60,880 nucleotides of DNA from Longimicrobium sp. (GCA_036377595.1 DASUYB010000090.1:1-60880), one strand, 5' to 3'. Shown: positions 50,229 to 58,899, counted from the first letter of the stretch. The notes: generated by a model not told the origin, from the letters alone. Translations and numbers: made by a program.

Positions 50229-51365
50229 ATGGTCGACTCTCCAGCCGTCGCAGTTCCATCACCGGTGACCGACAGCCCCGTGCGCGACCGGCAGGACGCC
50301 GCGGGCGCGGCGTGGGCGGAGGTCGCGGGGCGGCGCGTGGCGCGGCACTACGGCGACTCCGCGGGCGAGTACCGCGCGGTGCGCGAGGCTGCCGGCTTGG
50401 CCGAGCGCGGCGACCGCGCGCGCTTCCGGCTGTGGGGGAAGGACCCCGTGAAGATGATCCACGGCCTCGTCACCAACGACCTGCTGAAGGCCGCACCCGG
50501 CCAGGGCGTCTACGCCGCGATGCTGACGCCGAAGGGCCGCACCATCGCCGAGCTGCGGATCTTCCGGCGCGATCTCCCGGCTGGCGTCGAGGTGCTGGTG
50601 GAGATGCCGGTCGAGGCGCGCGAGGGCGTCCGCGAGCACTTTCGCAGGATGATCCCGCCGATGTTCGCGAAGTGGGCGGACGTGACGGACGATCTCGCCG
50701 AACTGGGCGTCTACGGCCCGCACGCACGGGAGATCGTGGCGCAGGTGCTGGGAATCGAACCTCCGTCGGCGGAAGACGCGCACGCGGAGGCGGAGTTCGG
50801 CGGCGCGCCCGTCACCGTCGCGGCGACGCGGTACGTGGGGCTGGAGGACGGATACGATCTCTTTGTCGCCGCGGAGGCGGCCGGCGCGCTGTGGGATGCG
50901 CTCGCGGCGGCGGGCGCGCGGCCGGTGGGCTTCGGCGCCATCGAGACGCTGCGCATCGAGGCCGGGCGCCCGCGCTTCGGCGCCGACCTGACCGAGGACG
51001 TGATCCCCACCGAGGCGTTCGAGGAGTCGGGGCTGATGGAGCGCGCCATCTCCTTCTCCAAGGGGTGCTACACGGGGCAGGAGGTGATCGTCCGCATCGC
51101 CCACCGCGGCCACGTGAACAAGCACCTGCGCGGCCTCCTGCTGGGCGACGCGCCCGCCCCATCGCCCGGAACGCGGCTGGTGAGCGTGGACACGGGGAAG
51201 GACGTCGGCTGGCTGACCAGCGTCGCGCACTCGCCGATGCTGGGGCAGGCGGTGGCGCTCGGCTACGTGCGCCGCGAGGTGGAGCCCGGCGCCGCCGTCC
51301 GCCTCGGCACCGCAGACGGCGCCCCCGCGACGGTGGTCAGGCTGCCGTTCGAGAGGACTGGGTGA
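50229..51365 (+). CDS. ygfZ: Folate-binding protein YgfZ (GCVT family)
   Basis: 378-residue tetrahydrofolate-binding protein related to glycine-cleavage T-protein, involved in maintenance or repair of iron-sulfur enzymes. The signature KGCYTGQEV (K278-C280) that defines YgfZ is intact, as are the preceding LVTNDLL-type text in the first domain and IPTEAFEESGLMERAISFS. It is transcribed with three to four short genes that follow (starts overlapping stops). ATG 50229 has no strong ribosome-binding site but matches family length except for a 30-residue extension. Confidence 0.94.
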   Translation: MVDSPAVAVPSPVTDSPVRDRQDAAGAAWAEVAGRRVARHYGDSAGEYRAVREAAGLAERGDRARFRLWGKDPVKMIHGLVTNDLLKAAPGQGVYAAMLTPKGRTIAELRIFRRDLPAGVEVLVEMPVEAREGVREHFRRMIPPMFAKWADVTDDLAELGVYGPHAREIVAQVLGIEPPSAEDAHAEAEFGGAPVTVAATRYVGLEDGYDLFVAAEAAGALWDALAAAGARPVGFGAIETLRIEAGRPRFGADLTEDVIPTEAFEESGLMERAISFSKGCYTGQEVIVRIAHRGHVNKHLRGLLLGDAPAPSPGTRLVSVDTGKDVGWLTSVAHSPMLGQAVALGYVRREVEPGAAVRLGTADGAPATVVRLPFERTG

Positions 51366-51967
51366 TGGAAACGCGGAGCGACGTGGCGCTGAAGGAGTGG
51401 GCCGCCATCGAGGACGCGCTCGCGTCGGGCCGCGTGTCCGTGCTCATCCGCAAAGGCGGCATCTACGAGAAGCGCGGCGGGTTCGAGGTGGAGCACCGCG
51501 GCTTCTGGATCTTCCCGACGGGGTGGCACCAGAACGAGCACGAGCTGGCGCCCACCTTCCGCGGCCACCTGGGCGAGACGCCGCGCTTCGCGCCCGACAC
51601 CATCCCCCTGCGCGTGTGGTGCGCGGTGGAGGAGGCATGGCGCGTGGAGGACCTCGGCACGCTCCAGCGCCTCGGCGACCTGCAGCCGTTCACCGCCGAC
51701 ACGCTGAAGTCGCGCTTCGAGTACCGCGGCAAGCCGTACCTGCACGTGATCCTGATCCGCGCGCACGTGCTCCCCGAGCCGCGCCCCATCGCCAACACCG
51801 CCGCGTACGAGGGCTGCGTCTCGTGGGTCAAGCTCGACGAGCCGGTTTCCGCAGCAGGATCGCATCCCGCCATATCGGATGATGACTTCGCCGCCGTCCG
51901 CCGCGTGGTCTTGGCGCGGCTGGGCGCCGCCGCGGCTTCGACCATCCCGCACAGCGAGGGTGGATGA
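51365..51967 (+). CDS. DUF1802 family protein
   Basis: 200 residues. The text KEWAAIEDALASGRVSVLIRKGG, GFWIFPTGWHQNEHELAP, YRGKPYLHVILIRAHVLP and YEGCVSWVKLDEP are typical of DUF1802, a conserved cytosolic family of unknown function. Its ATG uses the last base of the YgfZ stop (TGATG), and its own stop overlaps the next gene (ATGA), so it is translationally coupled on both sides. No catalytic motif is evident. Confidence 0.85.
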   Translation: METRSDVALKEWAAIEDALASGRVSVLIRKGGIYEKRGGFEVEHRGFWIFPTGWHQNEHELAPTFRGHLGETPRFAPDTIPLRVWCAVEEAWRVEDLGTLQRLGDLQPFTADTLKSRFEYRGKPYLHVILIRAHVLPEPRPIANTAAYEGCVSWVKLDEPVSAAGSHPAISDDDFAAVRRVVLARLGAAAASTIPHSEGG

Positions 51968-52575
51968 CGATAGAGGAACTGCGACGAGCGCTTGAGAAAG
52001 CTTGGAATAGCGATCGGTCGCACGTCGAGCGTTTGACCTTCGCGGCAGCCGTGCTCCAGACTGCGCTCCGCCAAGCGGGGATGGAAGCGACGCTGGTTGG
52101 CGGTGGCGCGGTCGAGTTCTACATCCCGGACGCTTACACCACGACCGACATCGACCTCGTCGTTGAACGGAAGACACGAGACGCGATTCACGACGTCTTC
52201 ACGGCGCTCGGACTCACGCGACAAGGCCGCCATTGGATGCGTGGCGATCTTTTCGTCGAGGTGCCCGGAAACCACATGGCAGAGCCGACAGAGACGTTCG
52301 ACGTGGGACCAATGACTCTGCGGGTCGTGCAGAGGGAGTATGTCCTCGCGGACCGGATTGTCGGCTATCGCCACTGGAAGTACTGGGCGTACGGAGTGGA
52401 GGCAATCGAGATGATTCGTGGGTTCGGGGGCCGGATCGACGATGCCGCGCTCCGTGACTATCTGCGGAAGGAAGGCTCCGAGCACGCATATGACCTCCTT
52501 CTAGATCTCATGGATTCGGATGAGCCGCTGACGGAGCAAACGCTTGAGGCCAAGTGGCACGCTCACTATCGTTGA
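51964..52575 (+). CDS. Nucleotidyltransferase-like protein (DUF6036/AbiEii-like)
   Basis: 203-residue protein with the polymerase-beta-like signature GGGAVEFYIPDAYTTTDIDL, in which GGxAVxxY and TxDID provide the metal-binding residues. Related short nucleotidyltransferases occur in toxin-antitoxin and phage-defence (AbiEii) systems and as antibiotic-modifying enzymes; here the partner is not established. GC and codon usage are lower than for the flanking YgfZ and DUF1802 genes, pointing to acquisition. The start overlaps DUF1802 (ATGA). A second small gene follows at 52585. Confidence 0.75.
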   Translation: MTIEELRRALEKAWNSDRSHVERLTFAAAVLQTALRQAGMEATLVGGGAVEFYIPDAYTTTDIDLVVERKTRDAIHDVFTALGLTRQGRHWMRGDLFVEVPGNHMAEPTETFDVGPMTLRVVQREYVLADRIVGYRHWKYWAYGVEAIEMIRGFGGRIDDAALRDYLRKEGSEHAYDLLLDLMDSDEPLTEQTLEAKWHAHYR

Positions 52576-52584
52576 GCAACCACG

Positions 52585-52830
52585 ATGGAGCGGATGATGG
52601 ACATCGACGACATCGACTTTTCCGAGCTTCGCGAGATGTGGGCGCGGCACAGGGCTGCGCTCGTGGATCTCCGTAAGCGCATCAATCCCACGGGGATGAC
52701 CCGGCCGGCGCGCGACCCGGACGAGCGCGCGTTCCTGGCGGAGCGGGGCGCGCTGGGACCGTTCGTCGAGGTCGATCATCCGAGCTGGCGCGAGTGGCGA
52801 GCCGGCCGGAGCACGAAGAAGGGACCCTGA
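52585..52830 (+). CDS. Small hypothetical protein, 81 residues
   Basis: Acidic N-terminus (MMDIDDIDFSELREMWARH) and basic C-terminus, no signal or membrane segment. It lies ten bases after the nucleotidyltransferase stop and so may belong to the same unit, possibly as partner protein, but similarity to any antitoxin is not apparent. Shares the somewhat lower GC of the preceding gene in its first half. A perfect hairpin (52833-52862) begins three bases after the stop. Confidence 0.6.
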   Translation: MERMMDIDDIDFSELREMWARHRAALVDLRKRINPTGMTRPARDPDERAFLAERGALGPFVEVDHPSWREWRAGRSTKKGP

Positions 52831-52832
52831 GC

Positions 52833-52862
52833 GAAGCCCTCTCCGCAGCCGGAGAGGGCTTC
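52833..52862. terminator. Perfect 12-bp hairpin after the 81-residue gene
   Basis: GAAGCCCTCTCC (52833-52844) pairs with GGAGAGGGCTTC (52851-52862), loop GCAGCC, no T-run. Confidence 0.55.
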
Positions 52863-52879
52863 CGAGTCTGGAGACGGCG

Positions 52880-53278
52880 ATGACGCTCTCCCCCGCAGCC
52901 TACCGCACGCTGGCCGACGCCGTGGTGGTGATCCACTTCGGCTTCGTGCTGTTCGTGGTGCTGGGCGGCGCGGTGGTGCTGCGGTGGCGGCGCGCGGCGT
53001 GGGTGCATCTCCCCTGCGCCGTCTGGGGCGCGCTGATCGAGTTCGGCGGGTGGATCTGCCCGCTCACGCCGCTGGAGCACCATCTCCGCGACCTGGGGCA
53101 CGAGCCGGGATACACGGGCGGCTTCGTGGAGCACTACATCACCCGCGTGATGTACCCCGCCGGCCTCACGCGCGGGATGCAGATCGGCATCGGCATCTTC
53201 GTCATCGCCATCAACCTGCTCTTCTACTGGCTGGCGTTCGGCAGGAAGCGCCGCCGCGCCGCGCCGGCATCCGCCTGA
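52880..53278 (+). CDS. DUF2784 membrane protein
   Basis: 132 residues with three predicted membrane spans: ADAVVVIHFGFVLFVVLGGA, AWVHLPCAVWGALIEFGGW and QIGIGIFVIAINLLFYWLAF. The block CPLTPLEHHLRDLGHEPGYTGGF between spans two and three is the DUF2784 hallmark. Function unknown in the family. It is separated from the preceding gene by the hairpin at 52833-52862, so it may start a separate transcript. Confidence 0.85.
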   Translation: MTLSPAAYRTLADAVVVIHFGFVLFVVLGGAVVLRWRRAAWVHLPCAVWGALIEFGGWICPLTPLEHHLRDLGHEPGYTGGFVEHYITRVMYPAGLTRGMQIGIGIFVIAINLLFYWLAFGRKRRRAAPASA

Positions 53279-53385
53279 TCCCGCCGATGGCGCAGCGATC
53301 GCAGCCGCCAATGGCTCTCGCGGCCGATCCATCCGCCGCCTAGGTTGCCGCGCTCCATCGTCCACCCGAGCGGCAGATCATCCCC

Positions 53386-53880
53386 ATGCCCCACGCAGTG
53401 ACCGTCCGCCCCGCCACGCCGGCGGACGGCGACACCTGGCTGACGCTGGTCGACGCGCTGGCCGACTACGAGAAGCTGGCCCGCCCCACGCCCGAGGCGC
53501 GCGGACGGCTGCTGAACGACGCGTTCGGCCCCGAGCCGCATCGCATCCAGGTGTACATGGCCGAGGTGGACGGCGGCGCGGTGGCGTACGCCATCACCTG
53601 CGAGACGTACTCGTCGTTCCTGGCGCTCCCGACGCTCTATCTCGAGGACCTGTTCGTGCTCCCGGACGCGCGGCGGCACGGCGTCGGCCGCGCGATGTTC
53701 CGCTACCTGGCGGGCGAGGCGGTGCGGCGTGGCTGCGGGCGGATGGAGTGGGTGGTGCTGGACTGGAACCAGCTGGCCATCGACTTCTACGACAAGCTGG
53801 GCGCGCGGCGGATGTCGGAGTGGTACACGTATCGGCTGACTGACGAGCAGCTGCGGGAGATCGCTTCGGGAGATGCGTGA
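53386..53880 (+). CDS. GNAT-family N-acetyltransferase
   Basis: 164-residue acetyl-CoA-dependent acyltransferase. Typical elements are VRPATPADGDTWLTLVDAL at the N-terminus, the strand LYLEDLFVLPDARRHGVG followed by the pyrophosphate loop (RRHGVGRAMFRYLAG), WVVLDWNQLAIDFYDKLGA and MSEWYTYRL at the end. The subgroup is that of small GNATs acting on polyamines, thialysine or amino-group substrates (diamine acetyltransferase-like); substrate unresolved. Confidence 0.93.
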   Translation: MPHAVTVRPATPADGDTWLTLVDALADYEKLARPTPEARGRLLNDAFGPEPHRIQVYMAEVDGGAVAYAITCETYSSFLALPTLYLEDLFVLPDARRHGVGRAMFRYLAGEAVRRGCGRMEWVVLDWNQLAIDFYDKLGARRMSEWYTYRLTDEQLREIASGDA

Positions 53881-53963
53881 CGGTGGCGCGAACCGGGCGC
53901 TGACGCGGGGGTAATCAGCCGGGTCAGGGAGATGGTGATGACGAACCACAGCAGAGATTGACG

Positions 53964-54476
53964 ATGCCCGCGACGACCTTCGACCGCATGCCCGACGACG
54001 CCCGGCTCTGGGTGTTCGCCGCCCCGCGCCCGCTGAACGACGACGAGGCGGCGGCGCTGCTCGGGCGCGTGGACGCGTTCCTGGAGCGCTGGGCCGCCCA
54101 CGGCGCGCCGGTGCTGGGCGCGCGCGACTTCCGCGACGGACGCTTCCTGCTGGTGGCCGCGGACGAGCGCGCCACGGGCGTGTCCGGCTGCAGCATCGAC
54201 TCGCTGCAGCACGCGCTGGCCGACGCGGAGGGCGCCATCGGCGCGGACCTGCGCCGCGGCGCCTCCCTCGTCTTCTGGCGCGACACCGCGGGCGAGGTGC
54301 GGTCCGCCGAGCGCCCCGAGTTCCGGCGCCTGGCCCAGGCCGGCGAGGTGGGCGAGGACACCGTCGTCTTCGACAACACCGTCGGCACGGTGAGCGACGT
54401 CCGCGGCGGGCGCTGGGAGACGCGCTTCCGCGATGCCTGGCACGCGCGCGCGTTCCCCGTCGGCGCGCCGGCCTGA
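53964..54476 (+). CDS. Conserved hypothetical (often labelled ABC transporter ATPase, no ATPase motifs)
   Basis: 170 residues. The conserved text LWVFAAPRPLNDDEAAALL, FLERWAAHGAPVLGARDF, then FLLVAADERATGVSGCSID matches a widespread family in which W-AHG and SGCSIDS are invariant. Database labels such as ABC transporter ATPase are common for it but there is no Walker motif here. Function unknown. ATG 53964 is two codons after a TTG start that also fits. A very strong terminator follows. Confidence 0.75.
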   Translation: MPATTFDRMPDDARLWVFAAPRPLNDDEAAALLGRVDAFLERWAAHGAPVLGARDFRDGRFLLVAADERATGVSGCSIDSLQHALADAEGAIGADLRRGASLVFWRDTAGEVRSAERPEFRRLAQAGEVGEDTVVFDNTVGTVSDVRGGRWETRFRDAWHARAFPVGAPA

Positions 54477-54496
54477 TCTCCATCGCCCCGACGAAG

Positions 54497-54541
54497 CCGC
54501 GGCCCCGCCAATCAGCATCGGCGGGGCCGCGGTTTTCTTTT
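54497..54541 (+). terminator. Strong intrinsic terminator
   Basis: CCGCGGCCCCGCC (54497-54509) pairs perfectly with GGCGGGGCCGCGG (54520-54532), then TTTTCTTTT. It serves the gene ending at 54476. Confidence 0.88.
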
Positions 54542-54544
54542 GGG

Positions 54545-54615
54545 CTCACGCAGAGGAGCAGAGGCAGCAGAGGAACTGCGGTTTGTTCTCTGCTGCCTCT
54601 GCTCCTCTGCGTGAG
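54545..54615. terminator. Long inverted repeat A, copy 6
   Basis: CTCACGCAGAGGAGCAGAGG pairs with CCTCTGCTCCTCTGCGTGAG, stem about 30 bp. Between convergent genes; it and the strong terminator above are in tandem. Confidence 0.7.
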
Positions 54616-54624
54616 ATTTCTGTT

Positions 54625-55941
54625 TCAGGATCTCGCGCGCCGCGCCGCCATCGTCACGACGTACAGGATCGCGGCGGCGGCGAGGACGGCCGCCACCACC
54701 AGCCACTCGCGCGCGGTGACGGAGGTCAGGATGTAGGCGATGGCCGCGAGCGCCAGGAACGGCACCACGCCCGCCGCCGGCACGCGGAAGGGGATGCCGC
54801 CCGCGCGCACGTCCCGCCGCCGCAGCTCCCATGCGGCCACGCAGCACCCCGCGTACAGCAGCAGCGTCGACAGGTTCGCCAGGATCGCCAGCTTCGCGAA
54901 GCCGCTGGTGACGGCCAGCGCCAGCACGATCGCCGCCTGCACGGCGATGGCCACGTGCGGCGTCTGCCAGCGCGCGTGCACGGCCGCCAGCGGGCGCGGC
55001 AGGAAGCCGTCGCGCGCCAGGGCGAACAGCGCGCGCGGCACCGCCAGCGTCATCCCCCCCACGTAGCCGAACATGGAGACCGCGGCGCCGACCAGGATCA
55101 CCGTGCGCCCCCACGGCCCCAGCGCCACGGCGGCCGCGTCCGCCAGCGGCGTCTCCGACGTCGCCAGCGCGTCGCCCAGGAGGCCCTGCGCGACGAAGTG
55201 GAGGCCGAGATAGAGCAGCGTCACCGCCACCATCGCCAGCGCGATGGCGCGCGGGATGGTGCGGGCCACGTCGCGCACCTCGCCGCTCGGCACCAGCGCC
55301 GTCTCGATCCCCGCGAACGCGAAGATCAGCAGCACCGACGTGCGCGCCACCTGCCCCACGTCCACCGCCGTCGCCGCCGCCGGAGCGCGCCCCGCCTTCG
55401 CCGCGAACGCGCCGGCGGCGAGGAGCAGGAGGAGCGGCAGGAGCTTGGCGACGGTGAAGGCCACGTTCATCCCCGTCCCCTGCCGCACGCCGCGCACGTT
55501 CACCACCGCCCCGATCGCCAGCGCGGCGGCCAGCACCGCCGCGCGTCCGCCCTTTCCGGCCAGCGCCGGCACCAGCGCGCCGACCGTGTCGGCGAACACC
55601 GTCGCCACGGCCGAGAAGGCGAAGGTACCCACCACCCAGAGCAGCACGCCGGTGAGGAAGCCCGCGAACGGCCCGAACGCGACCTCCACGTAGGCGTACG
55701 GCCCGCCGGTCAGCGCCACGCGGCTCCCCGCCTCGGCGAAGCAGAGCACGATCAGCCCCATCGCCACCGCGCAGACGAGGTAAGCGACGGGCGCGAGCGA
55801 GCCGAGCTGCGCCGCCACGAACGACGGCAGCCGGAAGATCCCTCCACCCACCGTGATGTTGACGATGCTGGCGGCCAGCCCCAGCACGCCCACCGCGCGC
55901 AGGAGGCGGTTCTCGGCCACGGGTGTCTCAATCGAGGTCAT
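54625..55941 (-). CDS. APC-family amino acid permease
   Basis: 438-residue inner-membrane transporter with twelve predicted spans, smaller than the KimA-like protein and lacking its cytosolic domain. Helix 1 carries SIVNITVGGGIFRLPSFVA (glycine-rich substrate-binding break), helix 6 FAFAGIETALVPSGEV; both are characteristic of APC amino acid transporters. Substrate not predictable. It is the only gene of its unit; start 55941 leaves a normal N-terminus. Confidence 0.92.
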   Translation of the reverse strand: MTSIETPVAENRLLRAVGVLGLAASIVNITVGGGIFRLPSFVAAQLGSLAPVAYLVCAVAMGLIVLCFAEAGSRVALTGGPYAYVEVAFGPFAGFLTGVLLWVVGTFAFSAVATVFADTVGALVPALAGKGGRAAVLAAALAIGAVVNVRGVRQGTGMNVAFTVAKLLPLLLLLAAGAFAAKAGRAPAAATAVDVGQVARTSVLLIFAFAGIETALVPSGEVRDVARTIPRAIALAMVAVTLLYLGLHFVAQGLLGDALATSETPLADAAAVALGPWGRTVILVGAAVSMFGYVGGMTLAVPRALFALARDGFLPRPLAAVHARWQTPHVAIAVQAAIVLALAVTSGFAKLAILANLSTLLLYAGCCVAAWELRRRDVRAGGIPFRVPAAGVVPFLALAAIAYILTSVTAREWLVVAAVLAAAAILYVVTMAARRARS

Positions 55942-56035
55942 CGGAGCCGCCGGATCGGGCAGGAAAGAAGATCAAGGAGATCGCACAGGATCGGCCCGCT
56001 GCGTCATCTCCGCAAGAAGGGCGCGAAAGGCGAGC

Positions 56036-56064
56036 GCCCCGGACGGGATCATCCCGCCCGGGGC
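56036..56064 (-). terminator. Hairpin after the KTSC gene
   Basis: GCCCCG/CGGGGC and an inner CGGGAT/ATCCCG stem in a two-part hairpin; on the minus strand it lies about 140 bp after the KTSC stop, with no long T-run. Confidence 0.45.
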
Positions 56065-56128
56065 ACATCTTCATCTCCCTACCTCTCAGCCGGCCGCGCG
56101 CACCGCCGCGTCGTCTACGCCGACATCG

Positions 56129-56178
56129 GTAGTCCGCGCAGGCGGACTTCGCGTGGTTGTTGCCGCGGATTCATCGGC
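56129..56178. repeat. Repeat C, copy 4
   Basis: AGTCCGCGCAGGCGGACT, then GTGGTTGTTGCCGCGGATTC. Closest to copy 1 at 2131-2181. Confidence 0.8.
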
Positions 56179-56202
56179 CCCGGCTCCCACCCGGGACGCC
56201 CC

Positions 56203-56430
56203 TCACTCCGCGCTCGGCGGGCGCACCTTGCGGACGCGGTAGCGCGGCTTGATGCGCATGTTCAGGTAGCGGCCCAGCGAATCGGCCTGGCGCAGCCGCC
56301 GCGCCTCGGTCTCGGGCACGTCCAGGTAGTCGTACACGCCGCCGTTGCGGAACTCCACCTCCAGCGTGTGGCTCTCGCCGTCGTAGCCCACGCTCCGCAC
56401 GCTGCTCGAATCCACCCGCTGCCGTTCCAT
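56203..56430 (-). CDS. KTSC-domain protein
   Basis: 75-residue cytosolic protein made of one KTSC domain: SSSVRSVGYDGESHTLEVEF, VYDYLDVPETEARRL, then ADSLGRYLNMRIKPRYRV. KTSC domains are thought to bind nucleic acid and are sometimes fused to lysyl-tRNA synthetase; alone, the role is unknown. A GGGAGGG ribosome-binding site supports ATG 56430 (or 56433 next to it) over ATG 56463. Divergent from the htrA-like gene. Confidence 0.85.
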   Translation of the reverse strand: MERQRVDSSSVRSVGYDGESHTLEVEFRNGGVYDYLDVPETEARRLRQADSLGRYLNMRIKPRYRVRKVRPPSAE

Positions 56431-56457
56431 CATCTCCCTCCCGCGCGCCGTGTCGCC

Positions 56458-56487
56458 TTGCATTTCGTCCCGTCTACGGCGTACACT
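56458..56487 (+). promoter_or_regulatory. Candidate promoter of the HtrA-like gene
   Basis: TTGCAT (56458-56463), 18-bp spacer, TACACT (56482-56487), in the divergent KTSC/HtrA spacer. Leader would be about 135 bases. Confidence 0.35.
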
Positions 56488-56627
56488 AATCGTGCCACCA
56501 AGTAAACATGGTTAATGGCGATGGGGAAGGGGATGGAGCGGCGCGGGCTTGCGCGGGGAGCGGGCGAGGCGGAATCGTTCGGGATCGATCCCACAGGCCT
56601 CGAAGACGCGCGATTCCAGACGCTCCG

Positions 56628-58091
56628 ATGACCCGCATCACCTTCCCCCGGCTTCCTGCGGCCGCGCTGGCGCTGGCGCTCCTGGCCGGCTGCCGCGACA
56701 CCCCCGCCGCCGAGCGCGCCGGCCCGCAGCCCGCCGACCAGGCCGCCGGGCGCGGGCTCCCGCCGGCCGACCCCGCGTTCCGGCGCCAGGCGCTGGCGCA
56801 GCTCGACTCGTCGCGGCGGACGGCCATCGTGGCCGCGGCGGAGCGGGTGGCGCCGGCGGTGGTCAGCGTGAACGTGGTGGCCACCGAGCGCGTGGTGCCG
56901 CGCTCCATGTTCGAGGAGATGCTGATCCCGCCCGGGGCCTCGCGGCAGGTGGCGGGGCTCGGCTCGGGGTTCGTCCTCCGCGCCGACGGGCTGGTAGTGA
57001 CCAACGAGCACGTGGTCCACAACGCCAGCGCGGTGGTGGTGACGTTGGCCGACGGGCGCGAGTTCGACGCGGAGGTGGCGGGGACGGACGAGGTGAACGA
57101 CCTGGCGGTGCTGAAGCTCAGGCTGCCGCGGGGGACGCAGCTCCCCGTGGCGCCGCTGGGCGACTCCGACGGGCTGATGATCGGCGAGTGGGCGGTGGCC
57201 ATCGGCAACCCGTTCGGCTTCCTCCTCTCCAACAGCGAGCCGAGCGTGACCGCCGGGGTGATCAGCGCCGTCGGCCGCAACATGATCCCGCAGGGCGACG
57301 GCACGCGCGGCTACTACCTGGACATGATCCAGACCGACGCCTCCATCAACCCCGGCAACTCCGGCGGCCCGCTGGTGAACGCGCTGGGCGAGGTCATCGG
57401 GGTGAACTCGTCGATCCTGTCCAGCTCGGGCGGCAGCGAGGGGCTGGGGTTCGCCATCCCCATCAACCGCGCGCGGCGGATCGCGCTGGAGCTGGCCACG
57501 ACCGGGCGCATCCGCCGCGCCTGGGTGGGCGTGGAAGTGGAAGCCGCGCCGGCACCGGAGGGGACGCGGCGCACGGGCGTGGTGCGGATCTCTCGCGTGG
57601 TCCCCGGCTCGCCCGCGGACCGCGCCGGGCTGCGCGACGGGATGGCGGTGCGCACCGTGGGCCGCAAGCGCGTGCACACGCCGCTGGACTGGGACGCCGC
57701 GCTGCTGAACGCCGCCTACGGCCAGCCGCTCGACATCCGCGTGGCCGACGCGTCCGGCGAGCGCGCGGTCCGCGTGGTGCCGGGCGACATCCCGTCGATG
57801 GCGGCCGAGCGCATCCAGGCGCTGCGCGACTTCCAGCTCGTCACCCTCACCCCCGCCATCCGCGCCGAGCGGGGGCTGGCCGGCGAGCGCGGCGCGCTGA
57901 TCGTGGGCCTGAGCGACCAGGCGCGGAACCTGGGCCTGCGCGAGGGCGACCTGATCCTGCAGATCAACCGCACGCGCGTCGGCAACGCCGAAGAGGCCGC
58001 GCAGGCGCTGCAGGCCGCCGCCGGCGGGTGGGTGGTGATGTACGTCGAGCGCATGGGCCGCATCGGGGCCGTGCAGTTCAGCATCGGCTGA
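56628..58091 (+). CDS. HtrA/DegP-type periplasmic serine protease, lipoprotein
   Basis: 487 residues. A lipoprotein signal (LALALLAGC, Cys21) predicts membrane anchoring at the periplasmic face. The trypsin-like domain has the complete triad: His128 (TNEHVV), Asp158 (VNDLAVL) and Ser245 (GNSGGP). Two PDZ domains follow (about residues 300-385 and 400-480; GSPADRAGLRDGM and ARNLGLREGDLI). Such proteases degrade or refold damaged envelope proteins. It is followed by an overlapping gene of unknown function (TGATG). Start chosen at the lipoprotein signal; the frame is open upstream to 56508. Confidence 0.95.
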   Translation: MTRITFPRLPAAALALALLAGCRDTPAAERAGPQPADQAAGRGLPPADPAFRRQALAQLDSSRRTAIVAAAERVAPAVVSVNVVATERVVPRSMFEEMLIPPGASRQVAGLGSGFVLRADGLVVTNEHVVHNASAVVVTLADGREFDAEVAGTDEVNDLAVLKLRLPRGTQLPVAPLGDSDGLMIGEWAVAIGNPFGFLLSNSEPSVTAGVISAVGRNMIPQGDGTRGYYLDMIQTDASINPGNSGGPLVNALGEVIGVNSSILSSSGGSEGLGFAIPINRARRIALELATTGRIRRAWVGVEVEAAPAPEGTRRTGVVRISRVVPGSPADRAGLRDGMAVRTVGRKRVHTPLDWDAALLNAAYGQPLDIRVADASGERAVRVVPGDIPSMAAERIQALRDFQLVTLTPAIRAERGLAGERGALIVGLSDQARNLGLREGDLILQINRTRVGNAEEAAQALQAAAGGWVVMYVERMGRIGAVQFSIG

Positions 58092-58750
58092 TGGACCCGT
58101 ATCGCTGGACGGGAGATGCGGAGTCGGTGCTCGCGGCCACCCCCCGCGCGCTGGCGGCGATGCGCGCCGCGCTGGCCATCCATCGCGACGCGCGGCTGAA
58201 GGATGCCGGGCTCAGCAGGGAGATCACGGACGGCTTCGCGGAGATGGTGATGAACGGCGAGCCGGCGTATCGCGACACGGCGGCGCTGCTGGGGGATGGG
58301 GATGCGATCGCCTCCCCTGACTTCGCCGAGAGGCTGTTCGACGCGATGCGGTGGCTGATCGACGCCAGCCTCCATCCCCTGATCCTGGATTTGCTGGCGC
58401 AGCGGCGGATCGCGCGCGGCAAGCGGCCGGAGCTGGAGCGGATGCGGACGATGCACTTCAGCTACGCGGTCGAGGAGCTGACCGTCACCGCGCCCGCCCT
58501 CCGCGCGCTGATGGAGCCGCCGCCGTGGGGCTGGCGCCTGAGCGACTGGCGCGTCGCCCAAGTGGATCCCGATGGGTCGGGAGCGGGCGATCCCGTCGAC
58601 GTGCTGATCTGGACCCTGCGCGAGAAGGCGACGCTGCCGATCTCCCGCGCCGAGCTGCTGGAGATCCTTCGCGCCGTGCTCGACATCACCACCGGCCTTG
58701 CCGTCGCGCGCACGATCGAGGAATCGCGGCACACACCGGCGTCATCCTGA
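58091..58750 (+). CDS. Hypothetical protein coupled to the HtrA-like protease
   Basis: 219 residues, mostly helical, with no signal peptide or membrane span. Segments TGDAESVLAATPRALAAMRA, LFDAMRWLIDASLHPLI and the end ATLPISRAELLEILRAVLD do not point to a known family. Its ATG shares the last A of the HtrA stop, so the two are co-translated. The reading frame ends in a REP-like element (58741-58806), which supplies the TGA stop; the gene may originally have ended elsewhere. Confidence 0.7.
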   Translation: MDPYRWTGDAESVLAATPRALAAMRAALAIHRDARLKDAGLSREITDGFAEMVMNGEPAYRDTAALLGDGDAIASPDFAERLFDAMRWLIDASLHPLILDLLAQRRIARGKRPELERMRTMHFSYAVEELTVTAPALRALMEPPPWGWRLSDWRVAQVDPDGSGAGDPVDVLIWTLREKATLPISRAELLEILRAVLDITTGLAVARTIEESRHTPASS

Positions 58751-58806
58751 GGCCGGCCACACCGTCCTCGCGTGGTGGATGATGGCGGCAGGCCGAAGGA
58801 TCTATC
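58741..58806. repeat. REP-like repeat B, copy 5 (provides a stop codon)
   Basis: GTCATCCTGAGGCCGGCCAC ... GGCAGGCCGAAGGATCTAT. The TGA inside CATCCTGAGG ends the preceding gene. Confidence 0.8.
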
Positions 58807-58899
58807 GCCGCGGCAGCACGACAGCCCGCATGACGCACCATATCGGCCGGCAATCCGGTCCGCGCCGTTGACAAAAACTTGGAGACGAAGGGAGATCAG

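Noticed and set aside
53964-54476. ABC transporter ATPase
   Set aside because: The family carries this label in databases, but no Walker A, Walker B or ABC signature is present.
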